The notes under the pieces: model-generated
Databases searched by the model: none
Told to the model about the DNA's origin: nothing
Seen by the model: the letters and a program-made list of their open reading frames with translations, nothing else
Assembly: GCA_963845975.1 (NCBI GenBank)
Contig: CAWJUD010000002.1
Coordinates: 310,001-374,000, forward strand
Reading direction: 5' to 3'
Source: JBEKIK01 sp963845975
GTDB lineage: Bacteria; Planctomycetota; Planctomycetia; Pirellulales; Thermoguttaceae
Length of the DNA: 64,000 bases
Program-made: the position numbers and the translations under genes
Shown: positions 33,664 to 42,590 of the stretch, piece by piece
How the letters are laid out: each line of letters opens with the position of its first letter
Numbering within the stretch: the first letter of the stretch is position 1

Positions 33664-34404
33664 TTACATTAGTTTCCAATTTCCGGAGGTTACTACATAG
33701 ATGCCCAGCAGAAAATTGGTTACGGCATGGGCGGCCACGCAGTCCCAGATGTTGCGGGTGCGGAGCATGAGCCAGGTCACCAGCGAAAACCATGCCGCGG
33801 CGGCGAGCAGCTCGGCTGGATGCATCAGCATCGGCACGAGCGTGCCTAAAACTATGGCCAGGCGGTTGACCTTGCCGAAGGGCACTTCCCACCATTGCTG
33901 GTCAACTACAAATCGCATTACAAAACCGCGGAGGAAAAACTCCTCGATCACCGGCACGATAAGGGCCAGCCCGAAAAAGCGAATCGCCAGAAAAATCCAG
34001 GCCCGAACCGGCTGGTCGGCGAATTGCACGAATGGATTAAATGCCGCCCGCCCTCCGGAGCCGATGATCCAACCCAGCTTGATGCGTTCCAAGGCCGGTT
34101 GAATATATGTGCTTTCAAAATTCAATTGACATATACCGATCCAAATAACGCTGCCCACCACACCCACAACGACCGCCAACAAACTTATCCGAAACGGAAA
34201 CTGCCGATAGCCGGGCAGCACAAACACAATAGCCGCCAATGTCAGGGCGACCTTTACCGTGTAAACCAGCGGATACCAATTGTATGGAATAGAAAGACCG
34301 ATGGATTTGCCGCCGGGCGCGTCGGGCATGGGTTCCAGGGTCCCGACCAGCATAAACACCACGAACGGCATTAGAAACACGAGCCAAGGGTTTTGTCGCG
34401 GCAT
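33664..34404 (-). CDS. CPBP-family intramembrane protease
   Basis: A 246-aa integral membrane protein with about seven helices and the CPBP (Abi) glutamic protease motif: EEFFLRGFVMRF (motif 1, EExxxR), then the His of VPMLMHPAELLAAAAWF and the N of AAHAVTNFLLGIYVV. CPBP enzymes cleave within membranes; in bacteria they process prenylated or bacteriocin-related substrates, and planctomycete members often accompany exosortases. No exosortase is in this window, but PEP-CTERM substrates are (37017). The ATG at 34404 begins the first hydrophobic segment. Confidence 0.85.
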   Translation of the reverse strand: MPRQNPWLVFLMPFVVFMLVGTLEPMPDAPGGKSIGLSIPYNWYPLVYTVKVALTLAAIVFVLPGYRQFPFRISLLAVVVGVVGSVIWIGICQLNFESTYIQPALERIKLGWIIGSGGRAAFNPFVQFADQPVRAWIFLAIRFFGLALIVPVIEEFFLRGFVMRFVVDQQWWEVPFGKVNRLAIVLGTLVPMLMHPAELLAAAAWFSLVTWLMLRTRNIWDCVAAHAVTNFLLGIYVVTSGNWKLM

Positions 34405-34470
34405 GTTTTCAAATCCTTTTTATTATTCATTTTCACAATTGTTTCCGTAAAACCCGCGGATTGCAACCCA

Positions 34471-34495
34471 GGGGCGGGAGTACAACTCCCGCCCC
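34471..34495. repeat. Palindrome GGGGCGGGAGT type
   Basis: GGGGCGGGAGT and ACTCCCGCCCC form a perfect 11-bp stem over ACA, followed by CAACATG. The same form with G/C swapped occurs at 16728-16748 and 39244-39266. Confidence 0.55.
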
Positions 34496-34623
34496 AACAT
34501 GTTAGTTTTGCGATAAGCTCTAAATGACAGCGTTTTGCGATTGCATTTTAAGGGAAAATCTGGCACCCTATTAATTGAAGACGATAACTGATTTACCACT
34601 CGATTTCAAGGAGAAGAAAGCAT

Positions 34624-36471
34624 ATGCCGCAATGGATTTATCGAAAGTCGGCGCTTGCAATCATAATTATCGGACTGTTTATTATGCCGGATTGGCAAGC
34701 CGTGAGGCCGGCCCTGGCCGATGATTCGTCCGCTGTCGGCCCGGGCGGCGTCTGGCAAACGGTCGCCGTCGACAAAGGCTTTGATAACGCGAAGTTCGAT
34801 TATCAGATCAGGTTTCACTCGCAGCGCAACGGTTACCGGGTGTATCAGATAAAATTTCCATCGCCGGTGAAAACGGCCGTGGAGCAGAACAACACCGTGC
34901 CGGCCGATTATTATCTTCCCAACGACATTACGCCGGGCGGCCCGCGGCGGCCTGCGGTGATCTGCCTGCACATCCTCGACGGCAACGACGCCTTGACCGA
35001 CCTGGTTTGCTCGGTCCTGGCATTGCGGGGCGTGCCGGCGATTATGTTCAGATTGCCGTATTACGGCGAGCGCGGTCTGCCGGGCGGACCGGAGGTTTTG
35101 GCAAAGGATCCAAAAATGTTCGCCGGGGCGATCGCCCAGGCCGGGCAGGATTTGCGGCGGACCATGGACGTGCTGGCCTCCCGGCCGGAGGTGGATCCGG
35201 ATCGCATCGGGGTAACGGGCATCAGCCTGGGCGGGATCATCGCCGCCACGGCTGCAGGCGGAGAGCCGCGAATCAATCGGGCCGCGTTTTTCCTGGCGGG
35301 CGGCGATCTGATGAAGATCATCCATCACGCCCGGGAAACCCGGCCGCTGAGCAAAATGATTCTTGAACTTCCGCCACAAGAGCGGAGCGATATAGAAGGT
35401 AAAATCGCGGAGGTCGATCCGCTTCGATTCGCACCGAGACTCAAGGAAAAGGCGCGACAGGGCAAGGTGATGATGATGAACGCGGCCGAGGACGAAGTGA
35501 TTCCCCGGGCATGCAGCGAAAAACTCGCCGCCGCGATGGAGATGGGCGACCGGGTTGTATGGATACAAGGGCTGGGGCATTACACGTCGATGGCCGAACT
35601 GCCCCGGGTGTTAAAGTCTACTGCTGAGTTTTTTGCCCAGGATCTTCCGCCTGGGGTTAAGCCGCCGGTTGTGGAAAAACGGGATGCGCCGTTTCAGGTG
35701 CTCGCCGCTTTGTGCGTTCAGATCGCCGCGATCTTGGACACAAAGCCCGAGGCGGGACGATGCCACATAGTTGATTTGGATGTAACGATTCTGAGGATGG
35801 ATCAACTGCAAGAGGCAGGCCATTTTCGCCTGGTCCGGGGCACGCAGGGCAAGTTCGCTTTTTCCTGCAAACTGCCGGGTGGGACAGAAATATCCATCGG
35901 GCAGAACGAACACCCCTGGATGGCCACCGGGGGCAAAGAGGTTTACGAAGGGACCGAGAATCCGGGTCCGGGGCTTAAAGATCCGCTGGATTTTTTCGAC
36001 CCCAAGCAAGTGGCCCTGTTGCGGATGCTCTGCGGAGTGCTGAACAGCGTGGCCCTTGCCCCGGACGTTCTGGAACGGCTGATAGTGGCCAAAGACGAGG
36101 GCTTTGGCGAGGGTGGCCGGGTGATTCAGATTTCGCTGCTGGGAAGAATTCCCACCAGCGTGCGATTGGAACTCAGGTCGAAGGACGATTTGGGGCTGTC
36201 GCAAATTTCCGGGGGACTGTCCCGATTTTCACGCAGTGAAAATGGGACTGTCCCCTTAGGCCGAGCGGAGGAGTACACTCCACAATCCCTGGCATTTAAC
36301 TTTCCAGGCGTGGAAGGCAGCGTGAAATTCGCCGAATGGAAGATCAACGCACCCGCCCAAGACTCCCTATTCCAACCGCCCGCCGATCTACCCCGGCGCA
36401 AAGTCGATCAGAGCTTTCTTTATACGCTGTTTTCGACGTCGTTGAAATTTGCTATGGGGACGGTGGAGTAG
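34624..36471 (+). CDS. Secreted alpha/beta hydrolase with unique C-terminal domain
   Basis: A 615-aa exported protein. The signal peptide (LAIIIIGLFIMPDWQAVRPALA) leads into an alpha/beta hydrolase: RPAVICLHILDG (oxyanion region), IGVTGISLGGIIAATAAG (GxSxG nucleophile), MMNAAEDEVIPRACSE (acid) and WIQGLGHYTSM (His). Residues from about 360 form a separate domain without a named family. Near residue 535 the sequence SGGLSRFSRSENGTVPLG is an in-frame insertion of a palindromic DNA repeat (36211-36258). The ATG at 34624 follows CAAGGAGAAGAAAG. Divergent from the CPBP gene. Confidence 0.82.
   Translation: MPQWIYRKSALAIIIIGLFIMPDWQAVRPALADDSSAVGPGGVWQTVAVDKGFDNAKFDYQIRFHSQRNGYRVYQIKFPSPVKTAVEQNNTVPADYYLPNDITPGGPRRPAVICLHILDGNDALTDLVCSVLALRGVPAIMFRLPYYGERGLPGGPEVLAKDPKMFAGAIAQAGQDLRRTMDVLASRPEVDPDRIGVTGISLGGIIAATAAGGEPRINRAAFFLAGGDLMKIIHHARETRPLSKMILELPPQERSDIEGKIAEVDPLRFAPRLKEKARQGKVMMMNAAEDEVIPRACSEKLAAAMEMGDRVVWIQGLGHYTSMAELPRVLKSTAEFFAQDLPPGVKPPVVEKRDAPFQVLAALCVQIAAILDTKPEAGRCHIVDLDVTILRMDQLQEAGHFRLVRGTQGKFAFSCKLPGGTEISIGQNEHPWMATGGKEVYEGTENPGPGLKDPLDFFDPKQVALLRMLCGVLNSVALAPDVLERLIVAKDEGFGEGGRVIQISLLGRIPTSVRLELRSKDDLGLSQISGGLSRFSRSENGTVPLGRAEEYTPQSLAFNFPGVEGSVKFAEWKINAPAQDSLFQPPADLPRRKVDQSFLYTLFSTSLKFAMGTVE
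36211..36258. repeat. GGGACTGTCCC repeat inside a hydrolase gene
   Basis: GGGGGACTGTCCCGATTTTCA is followed by GTGAAAATGGGACTGTCCCC. The same unit with nearly identical arms is at 53870-53916 inside the giant protein gene on the other strand. Both are translated without breaking the frame. Confidence 0.75.
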
Positions 36472-36564
36472 AACAGGGATTGATATATCGCTTCGAAGCA
36501 TGTAAGTTTATATAATAGCGATTGTCTTGGGACTTTTCGTCAATTATTCAAGAAGGACAACGCC

Positions 36565-36834
36565 ATGATTTCTAAAAAATGGAGACGGGCAACTTTGCCC
36601 TGGGTGCCGGCTGTCTTTTGCGCATTCCTCTCACTCGAGACGATTGTTTCAAACCTCTGGCTTTCCTCTGTTAATCATTCCGATTATTGGGGTTGGGCGA
36701 CAACCTTCCTTTGCTTTCTTCCGATGTGCTTCTTCTTTGTCGGAGCGTTAACATCGCAAATGCAACGTGAGATTCAGGATCTGCGGAAACAAATCACGGA
36801 ACTTCAACGAGGCAAAGATTGCGAGTCGCGTTAG
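36565..36834 (+). CDS. Small two-helix membrane protein
   Basis: An 89-aa protein with two membrane segments (LPWVPAVFCAFLSLETIVSNLWL and WGWATTFLCFLPMCFFFVGAL) and a short C-terminal coiled coil (MQREIQDLRKQITELQRGK). The ATG at 36565 has AAGGA upstream. No family recognised and no linked gene. Confidence 0.6.
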   Translation: MISKKWRRATLPWVPAVFCAFLSLETIVSNLWLSSVNHSDYWGWATTFLCFLPMCFFFVGALTSQMQREIQDLRKQITELQRGKDCESR

Positions 36835-37016
36835 AATAGCCGGCGTCGGCGGACTATTATCGGCGTTGCTTTGTGCGCTGGCATGCCGTTGCCTGATTAT
36901 TGATTCCGATGTAGCCAATGATCCTTATTCAACCGCAAACACGGCTGTTCCAGCCGAGTTTGCTAGTCGATTTGGCCGTGGCAAGGTTCATTTGTAATGT
37001 AGGACGCAATAAATGC

Positions 37017-37799
37017 TCAATGTTCTAAAGGTGCTTGATTTACTGGAGAGGAGTTCTGAAATTCTTTTGCTTGGAGGATCATTTTCCGTCGTCGCCAGAA
37101 ATAGCCCCCAAAAGCGGCGCTAATCGTGCCCAGCAGGACCGCCGTGCAGGGCTCTGGGATCATATTGGGCGGATTGGATGAATTGAAGTCCGCCAACAAC
37201 GAGTGCCCGACGTCCCGATCGAATCCATCCGTGAAAGAATTGTCTGGCATCCCTGCATAAGTCCACTCGGATCCAGATTGTGCGTTGGCAAGAAAGGTTG
37301 CGATGTGTAGGCTGGTCGGCGAGCCGAGATCGCTCAGGGCAATGCGGGACTCCACAAAAGTACCCTGGTGGTAAAGAGATATTGGTATTGATGTACTCGC
37401 CCAGGATGACCCAGTGTATTGCCAAACTGCGAGAAAGTTGTTGTCGAGTCTCCATTGCATAGCATACTTCGCTAAAAGTTCGTAGAAGCTGGGTTGTTGT
37501 GTTCCCAGGGCGATACCGCTGGTTGCGCCCGATGAACCCTCATAGTATGCAAGCAGGTATTTCGATGAACTGGACTGGCCAATGTCAGATCCGCTGTAAC
37601 CGAGGTACAGGTAAGTGTTATCCCAAGTTACATAGGCCTGATAACCGGGAGTTGTTGTGGCAAAAACTTCGCCTGACGTAAAATCATTGATGCCGTCAAT
37701 GTTGATCGTATGCCGGTATGGTTCCGCTTGAAGTGCAGTCGGCATTATCACTATCCAAGCGAATAAAATAGAGCTAGAAATTAATATAGAACGTTGCAT
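37017..37799 (-). CDS. PEP-CTERM sorted extracellular protein
   Basis: A 260-aa exported protein. Signal peptide (ILISSSILFAWIVIMPTALQA), a strand-rich body (YQAYVTWDNTYLYLGYSGSDIG) resembling sugar-binding CBM9/DOMON-like domains, and a C-terminal sorting signal: MIPEPCTAVLLGTISAAFGGYFWRRRK, i.e. PEP motif, membrane helix, Arg cluster. The tail continues unusually for about 25 residues after the Arg cluster. PEP-CTERM proteins are cleaved by exosortase and anchored to the envelope. Confidence 0.85.
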   Translation of the reverse strand: MQRSILISSSILFAWIVIMPTALQAEPYRHTINIDGINDFTSGEVFATTTPGYQAYVTWDNTYLYLGYSGSDIGQSSSSKYLLAYYEGSSGATSGIALGTQQPSFYELLAKYAMQWRLDNNFLAVWQYTGSSWASTSIPISLYHQGTFVESRIALSDLGSPTSLHIATFLANAQSGSEWTYAGMPDNSFTDGFDRDVGHSLLADFNSSNPPNMIPEPCTAVLLGTISAAFGGYFWRRRKMILQAKEFQNSSPVNQAPLEH

Positions 37800-37999
37800 G
37801 GCACTACCCTTTCACATTTTGAGTTTTTGAGTTGATTTGCGGTCATGTAACTATTGATGGAATTCTTGCCCTTGTTCCAGACAGCGGACTGCTTTGAAAT
37901 AGGGCAGTATCTTGATTTTCCCCAGGGGGAAGAGATTTACGGCTGAAAAGGCCGCAATTCAATGAAAACACTTTGAGTGTATCTACGGGACCAAAATAG
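37800..37999. other. Intergenic, promoter side of the PEP-CTERM gene
   Basis: No repeat or gene recognised. CCAGGGGG near 37922 and TTTACGGCTGAAAAGGCCGC near 37932 form weak stems only. Confidence 0.4.
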
Positions 38000-38233
38000 T
38001 CATGCTTTTGACACTATGTAGTTTTCCGGCGGCAAAGGCATCTTGTTCCGTTGCTTATAAGTCCGCATGCCAGATAAGCGCATAGCGATACAGAACGACT
38101 CATAGTTATGCGCGAGATTAGGGCTCTGGCGGACCCCAAATCCATCTGCCTGTGTTGAAGATGAACCCACAAGCGCGCATTCGCTAAAGATCGCGCATGC
38201 ATTGTTTAGAAATGAAACCAACATGGACCACAC
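38000..38233 (-). CDS. Hypothetical 77-aa protein
   Basis: A frame starting at GTG 38233 with an excellent AAGGAGG five bases upstream, the main reason to accept it. A hydrophobic N-terminal part (LVSFLNNACAIFSECALVG) is followed by a basic segment (MRLSGMRTYKQRNKMPLPPENY). I do not recognise the family. It lies alone between the PEP-CTERM gene and a toxin-like locus. Confidence 0.45.
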   Translation of the reverse strand: MWSMLVSFLNNACAIFSECALVGSSSTQADGFGVRQSPNLAHNYESFCIAMRLSGMRTYKQRNKMPLPPENYIVSKA

Positions 38234-38335
38234 CGCTGCCTCCTTAGGCGATTACACCCTTTGAAAATAATGTAACATTGCCAGGGAGAATATTGGGGAA
38301 TATTGAAAAATTGGGACAAGTCCAATTATTTCATC

Positions 38336-38539
38336 TTATTTCACTCCGCCGCCGGCATGGGCTTCGTAGCGGGCGATTTCCTCGGTGAGCTGGTTGATCA
38401 TGCGCTGCAAGGATTGCAGGCTTAACTCGCGGGCGTGGATCATCTCACCCGGCTCTTGCGGCCGTGATTCGTAGTGTTTTTATAGGAGTAGCAATTTTTC
38501 GCGCGTCGCTTTCAAATAGTGCGGACCGAGCACTCTCAT
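38336..38539 (-). pseudogene. Decayed paralogue of the neighbouring 67-aa protein
   Basis: Read from ATG 38539 this 204-bp frame gives LKATREKLLLL, an in-frame TAA, then KHYESRPQEPGEMIHARELSLQSLQRMINQLTEEIARYEAHAG. It aligns along its length with the intact gene at 38561-38764 (AVTKEKLAGLKKCYESVSQETGGDEFVRNLTLSSLRKTINQFTEDLVRLEAHAN) and is exactly as long. The two are tandem copies, the downstream one inactivated by the stop. Confidence 0.7.
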
Positions 38540-38560
38540 GAAATCAAGATCCTCAAGCTG

Positions 38561-38764
38561 TCATTGCACGGAGGTATTAGCGTGGGCTTCAAGTCGCACG
38601 AGGTCTTCGGTAAATTGATTGATCGTTTTTCTCAGCGAACTCAGGGTGAGATTGCGGACAAATTCGTCTCCCCCTGTTTCCTGACTGACGGATTCATAGC
38701 ATTTTTTCAATCCCGCAAGTTTTTCCTTGGTTACCGCTATTTGCAGATCATATTGAGGGTTCAT
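38561..38764 (-). CDS. Small helical partner of a nucleotidyltransferase
   Basis: A 67-aa, all-helical protein (LQIAVTKEKLAGLKKCYESV, LTLSSLRKTINQFTEDLVRLEAHA). Its ATG overlaps the stop of the nucleotidyltransferase-like gene upstream (38761-38764), so the two are translationally coupled. It is too short for a HEPN toxin. A decayed second copy follows at 38336-38539. A role as an antitoxin or partner of the nucleotidyltransferase is inferred from layout only. Confidence 0.65.
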   Translation of the reverse strand: MNPQYDLQIAVTKEKLAGLKKCYESVSQETGGDEFVRNLTLSSLRKTINQFTEDLVRLEAHANTSVQ

Positions 38765-39162
38765 AACAGCACCTCCACAATTCCCTTGGGAACATGCCAG
38801 CGATCGGTTGCATAGACGGTTTCGATCATATAGTCATACGCAATCTTCTTGACCAATCTAAGATCCAAAAATGGCAATCCATCCTGAATTTCAAGCAAAA
38901 TACCTTGATCCATCCGGGCCGATTCTTCGATAAACAATACACAATCCACGTCATTTGGTTCGATAACGTCCGTCACAAAACTCCCATTTATAATGAATTT
39001 TAGCACATTGGCTTTTCGGGCCAAATCGAGCAACCAACAAATGGATTCGAATTGTACCCGGCGAATCTCGGATTGTCTTCCGAAACGCTGACCAACCTCG
39101 TCTATTGTTGCCGGATGAATGCCCGGCGGCAAATATCCGTGTGCGTCGAAATCAGGAATCAT
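38761..39162 (-). CDS. Minimal nucleotidyltransferase-like protein (DUF6932-like)
   Basis: A 133-aa protein beginning MIPDFDAHGYLPPGIHPATIDEVGQRFG, a start shared by a family of toxin-antitoxin-like nucleotidyltransferases. The active-site motif FIINGSFVTDVIEPNDVDCVLF gives G-S-x10-D-x-D, the polymerase-beta fold signature for metal and NTP binding. Such MNT proteins modify partner proteins or tRNA in type VII toxin-antitoxin systems, normally with a HEPN partner. Here the coupled partner is instead a 67-aa helical protein. Confidence 0.75.
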   Translation of the reverse strand: MIPDFDAHGYLPPGIHPATIDEVGQRFGRQSEIRRVQFESICWLLDLARKANVLKFIINGSFVTDVIEPNDVDCVLFIEESARMDQGILLEIQDGLPFLDLRLVKKIAYDYMIETVYATDRWHVPKGIVEVLL

Positions 39163-39243
39163 GCACTCCCCCTCCTATGGTGATTTTAATCCTGGTGGAT
39201 GCTTGTGTCAATGAAAACTATTGGCGGGTGCGCATAAAGAAAG

Positions 39244-39313
39244 GGGCGGCAGTGCAACTGCCGCCCAACAAAGATCCTTCGCTGCGCTCAGGATGACTTC
39301 TGCGCTCAGGATG
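39244..39313. repeat. Two palindromic repeats side by side
   Basis: GGGCGGCAGT-GCA-ACTGCCGCCC (39244-39266) is followed directly by GATCCTTCGCTGCGCTCAGGATGAC and a partial second copy of its right half (39290-39313). It abuts the ppdK stop codon and may serve as its terminator. Confidence 0.6.
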
Positions 39314-39316
39314 ACT

Positions 39317-42031
39317 TTATTTCGCAGCCTTTAGCGCCGCTTGGGCGGCCGCCAGGCGGGCGATGGGCACGCGGTAAGGGCTGCAACTGACGTAATTCAA
39401 TCCGCTCTTAAAACAGAACTGCACCGATGCCGGGTCGCCGCCTTGCTCGCCGCAGATGCCGATCTTCAGCTCTCCGCGGGTTGAACGGCCTTTGATTACG
39501 GCCATCTGGATCAACTGGCCCACGCCTGCCTGATCGATGGTCTGGAACGGATCGGCTTCCAACAGATTCTTTTCCAGGTAATCATGGAGGAATCCGCCGA
39601 TGTCGTCGCGGCTGAACCCGAAACACATCTGCGTGAGGTCGTTAGTGCCGAATGAAAAGAACTGCGCGGTTTTGGCCATCTTGTCGGCCATGAGGCAGGC
39701 CCGGGGAATTTCGATCATCGTACCATAGAGGTACTGCACGTCGACGCCGGTCTGCTGCTTTACTTCCTCGTGCACGCGATCGACGACGACCTTGGTGTCG
39801 TCGAGTTCGGAGGCGTCGCAGGTGACCGGGACCATAATCTCGGGTTTTGGCGACTTGCCGGCTTGTTTCAGTTCGGCGGCGGCCTCGAAGATCGCCCGGA
39901 CTTGCATCTCGGTCACTTCGGGATAGGTGATACCCAGACGGACGCCGCGATGGCCCATCATGGGGTTGGTTTCGTGCAGGGTTTCGCCGCGTTTTTTCAC
40001 TTCGGAAGGTTTGATGCCCAGCGAGGCGGCCAGTTCCTTTTGCTTTGCCTGATCCTGGGGCACGAACTCGTGCAGCGGCGGGTCCAAGAGGCGGATGGTC
40101 ACCGGCAGGCCGTCCATGGCTTCGAGCGTGCCCTTGACGCTTTGCTTTACAAAGGGGAACAACTCGGCCAGCGCCGCCTTGCGCTCCTCGGCCGTTTTGC
40201 TGAGGATCATCTTGCGGAGCTTGAAGAGCGGCTCGTCCGAACCGGCGCCGTAAAACATGTGCTCCGTGCGGAACAGTCCGATGCCTTCCGCCCCAAAATC
40301 GCGGGCGACCTTGGCGTCCTGGGGCGTATCGGCGTTGGTGCGGACTCCCATGGTGCGGCACTTGTCGACGAGTTTCATGAAGCCTTGGAAGCGGGGGTTT
40401 TCGGTGGCGTCCATCATTTCCAAAGCGCCTTCGTAGACGCGGCCCTTGCTGCCGTTGAGCGTGATCACGTCGCCTTCCTTGAGTTTCACTTCGCCGACGG
40501 TGAGTTTTCGGCCGGCCATGTCGACCTTCATGTCGCCCGCGCCGACGATGCAGCACTTGCCCCAGCCGCGGGCGACCAAGGCCGCATGGCTGGTCATGCC
40601 GCCGCGGGCGGTAAGGATGCCCTCGGCCGCGCGCATGCCCTCGACGTCCTCGGGATTGGTCTCCTCGCGGACCAGGATGACCTTCGCCCCGGTGCGGGCT
40701 TGGGCCACGGCATCGACCGAGGTGAAGACGATCTTGCCCAGGGCCCCGCCGGGTCCGGCCGGCAGACCGGTTAAAAACGCCGTAGCCTTTTTCTCGGACT
40801 CGGGATTGATGATCGGATGTAGGAGTTCGTCGAGTTGGGCGGGCTGCACGCGCATGACGGCGGTTTTTTCGTCGATCAGGCCTTCTTCGAGCATGTCCAT
40901 GGCCATGTTCAAGGCCGCGGTGCCGGTCCGTTTGCCGTTGCGGCATTGGAGCATGTAGAGCTTGCCTTCCTGGATGGTAAACTCGATGTCCTGCATGTCT
41001 TTGTAGTGCTTTTCCAGGTTGCTGCGGTTATCGTCGAGTTGTTTGTACAGTTCGGGCCATTCGGTTTGCAGCGAAGACAGGTGCTGGTTTTGAGGATTTT
41101 TGGTTTCTTCGTTAAGCGGATTGGGCGTGCGGATGCCGGCCACCACGTCCTCGCCTTGGGCGTTGATGAGCCATTCGCCGTAGAATTTGTTCTCGCCGGT
41201 TGCGGGATTGCGCGAGAATGCCACGCCCGTGGCCGAAGTGTTGCCCAAGTTGCCGAAGACCATACTCTGCACGTTACAGGCAGTGCCCCATTGGCCTGGA
41301 ATGCCTTCGATCTTGCGATACGACACCGCTCGTTTGCCTTCCCAACTCTTAAACACAGCTCCAATCGCGCCCCAAAGTTGCTCCTGCGGATCGTCGGGGA
41401 ATTCGCGGCCCAGGACTTCGGCGATTTTTTCCTTGAACTTTTTGCAGAGTTTCTTGAGATCGTCGGCCGTCATGTCGGTGTCGGAGGCGTATTTTTTCGA
41501 CTTCTTCATCTTGGCCATGATGTGTTCGAGCTGCATGCGGATGCCCTTGCCTTCCGCGGGCTCGACGTCCTCGGCTTTTTCCATGACCACGTCGGAATAC
41601 ATCATGATCAAGCGGCGATAGGCGTCGTACACAAATCGTTCGTTGCCGGTTTTTTTGACCAGGCCTGTCATGGTTTTCGAGCACAGGCCGACGTTCAACA
41701 CGGTTTCCATCATGCCGGGCATTGATTGCCGTGCGCCGCTACGGCAACTTAAGAGCAAGGGATTTTCGGGATCGCCGTATTTCATGCCCATCGCTGCTTC
41801 GGTCTTTTGCAGGGCTTGGGCGACTTCGTCGCGGAGCGATTGGGGGAACTGGCGTCCCTCGGCGATGTAGACCGAGCAAAACTCGCAAGCAATGGTAAAG
41901 CCGGCGGGCACGGGCAGGCCGAGCTTGGCCATTTCGGCCAAATTTGCCCCCTTGCCGCCAAGCGTGTTCTTCATACTGGCATCGCCTTCGGTCCCGTCGG
42001 GGCCGAAATAATAAACATATTTAGTGGCCAT
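39317..42031 (-). CDS. ppdK: Pyruvate, phosphate dikinase
   Basis: A full-length 904-aa enzyme that interconverts pyruvate + ATP + Pi and phosphoenolpyruvate + AMP + PPi. N-terminal ATP-grasp domain (YYFGPDGTEGDASMKNTLGGKGANLAEM, KLGLPVPAGFTIA), swivelling phosphohistidine domain with catalytic His in GGMTSHAALVARGWGK, and the PEP-binding barrel (GIGLFRTEHMF, MIEIPRACLMADKMAK, FFSFGTNDLTQM, GICGEQGGDP). Start at 42031 with AAGGAGGAAAGCCGGTT. Cytoplasmic; used in glycolysis or gluconeogenesis. Frame intact, high GC. Confidence 0.98.
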   Translation of the reverse strand: MATKYVYYFGPDGTEGDASMKNTLGGKGANLAEMAKLGLPVPAGFTIACEFCSVYIAEGRQFPQSLRDEVAQALQKTEAAMGMKYGDPENPLLLSCRSGARQSMPGMMETVLNVGLCSKTMTGLVKKTGNERFVYDAYRRLIMMYSDVVMEKAEDVEPAEGKGIRMQLEHIMAKMKKSKKYASDTDMTADDLKKLCKKFKEKIAEVLGREFPDDPQEQLWGAIGAVFKSWEGKRAVSYRKIEGIPGQWGTACNVQSMVFGNLGNTSATGVAFSRNPATGENKFYGEWLINAQGEDVVAGIRTPNPLNEETKNPQNQHLSSLQTEWPELYKQLDDNRSNLEKHYKDMQDIEFTIQEGKLYMLQCRNGKRTGTAALNMAMDMLEEGLIDEKTAVMRVQPAQLDELLHPIINPESEKKATAFLTGLPAGPGGALGKIVFTSVDAVAQARTGAKVILVREETNPEDVEGMRAAEGILTARGGMTSHAALVARGWGKCCIVGAGDMKVDMAGRKLTVGEVKLKEGDVITLNGSKGRVYEGALEMMDATENPRFQGFMKLVDKCRTMGVRTNADTPQDAKVARDFGAEGIGLFRTEHMFYGAGSDEPLFKLRKMILSKTAEERKAALAELFPFVKQSVKGTLEAMDGLPVTIRLLDPPLHEFVPQDQAKQKELAASLGIKPSEVKKRGETLHETNPMMGHRGVRLGITYPEVTEMQVRAIFEAAAELKQAGKSPKPEIMVPVTCDASELDDTKVVVDRVHEEVKQQTGVDVQYLYGTMIEIPRACLMADKMAKTAQFFSFGTNDLTQMCFGFSRDDIGGFLHDYLEKNLLEADPFQTIDQAGVGQLIQMAVIKGRSTRGELKIGICGEQGGDPASVQFCFKSGLNYVSCSPYRVPIARLAAAQAALKAAK

Positions 42032-42352
42032 AACCGGCTTTCCTCCTTAGCATGTCATAAAAAAATTCAAATTTTTGTTAATTTCTCTGAAATATGGGTA
42101 AATCATGATTGCCATGACGGTAGTCAAGGCAAAATGAGCCGACATTTCTAGTCCGGTGGGATTTTATTGGACAGAAACTGCTGAATCTATCAGCACACAT
42201 CTCAAACGTCAAGGAGGAGACAAGGCAAGCATATACCACCGCAGATGGGCCATTTATGGCCGATTTTCATAAGATCACAACGCAAGCAGGCCATCAGCCA
42301 TTGTAGGATTCTTGAAGTTCACTTTTTACGAGAACATTTTGCGAGACCGTGC
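42032..42352. other. Intergenic upstream of ppdK
   Basis: No gene is visible. The left 120 bp are the ppdK promoter side; the right end is the 3' flank of the antitoxin gene. Confidence 0.5.
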
Positions 42353-42589
42353 CTATAGCCTATCAAAGACTTCAGGTTCAACATCGGGTGCTTTGTTTAG
42401 AACCGCCAGCAGTTTTTCTCTATTACCACCCTTTGCGCGTTTTTCCAGATATTCAATTGTCGAAATTGATGCTACTTTTTCCGCTACCGCCAGCACGACA
42501 AATTGATTAACGGAAATGCCTTCCTCTTCCGCCAACTCTTTGAGTTGTTCATGCAACGACTTGGGTAAACGTAAACTTAAGGCGCTCAT
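42353..42589 (-). CDS. Antitoxin of a PIN-type module (ribbon-helix-helix)
   Basis: A 78-aa protein with a ribbon-helix-helix fold: strand SALSLRLPKSLHEQLKELAEEEGISVNQFVVLAVAEKVAS, the HicB/Arc-like pattern with 'LP..LH..LK..A..EG.S.NQFV..A..EK'. The C-terminal third (EKLLAVLNKAPDVEPEVFDR) would neutralise the toxin. The ATG at 42589 overlaps the end of the toxin gene region, with GAGGTG in the toxin's last codons as ribosome site. Order is toxin first, antitoxin second. Confidence 0.85.
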   Translation of the reverse strand: MSALSLRLPKSLHEQLKELAEEEGISVNQFVVLAVAEKVASISTIEYLEKRAKGGNREKLLAVLNKAPDVEPEVFDRL

Positions 42590-42590
42590 A

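Noticed and set aside
36767..36997. 76-codon frame following the small membrane protein
   Set aside because: Overlaps the membrane protein gene for 70 bp without a ribosome site; composition not convincing.
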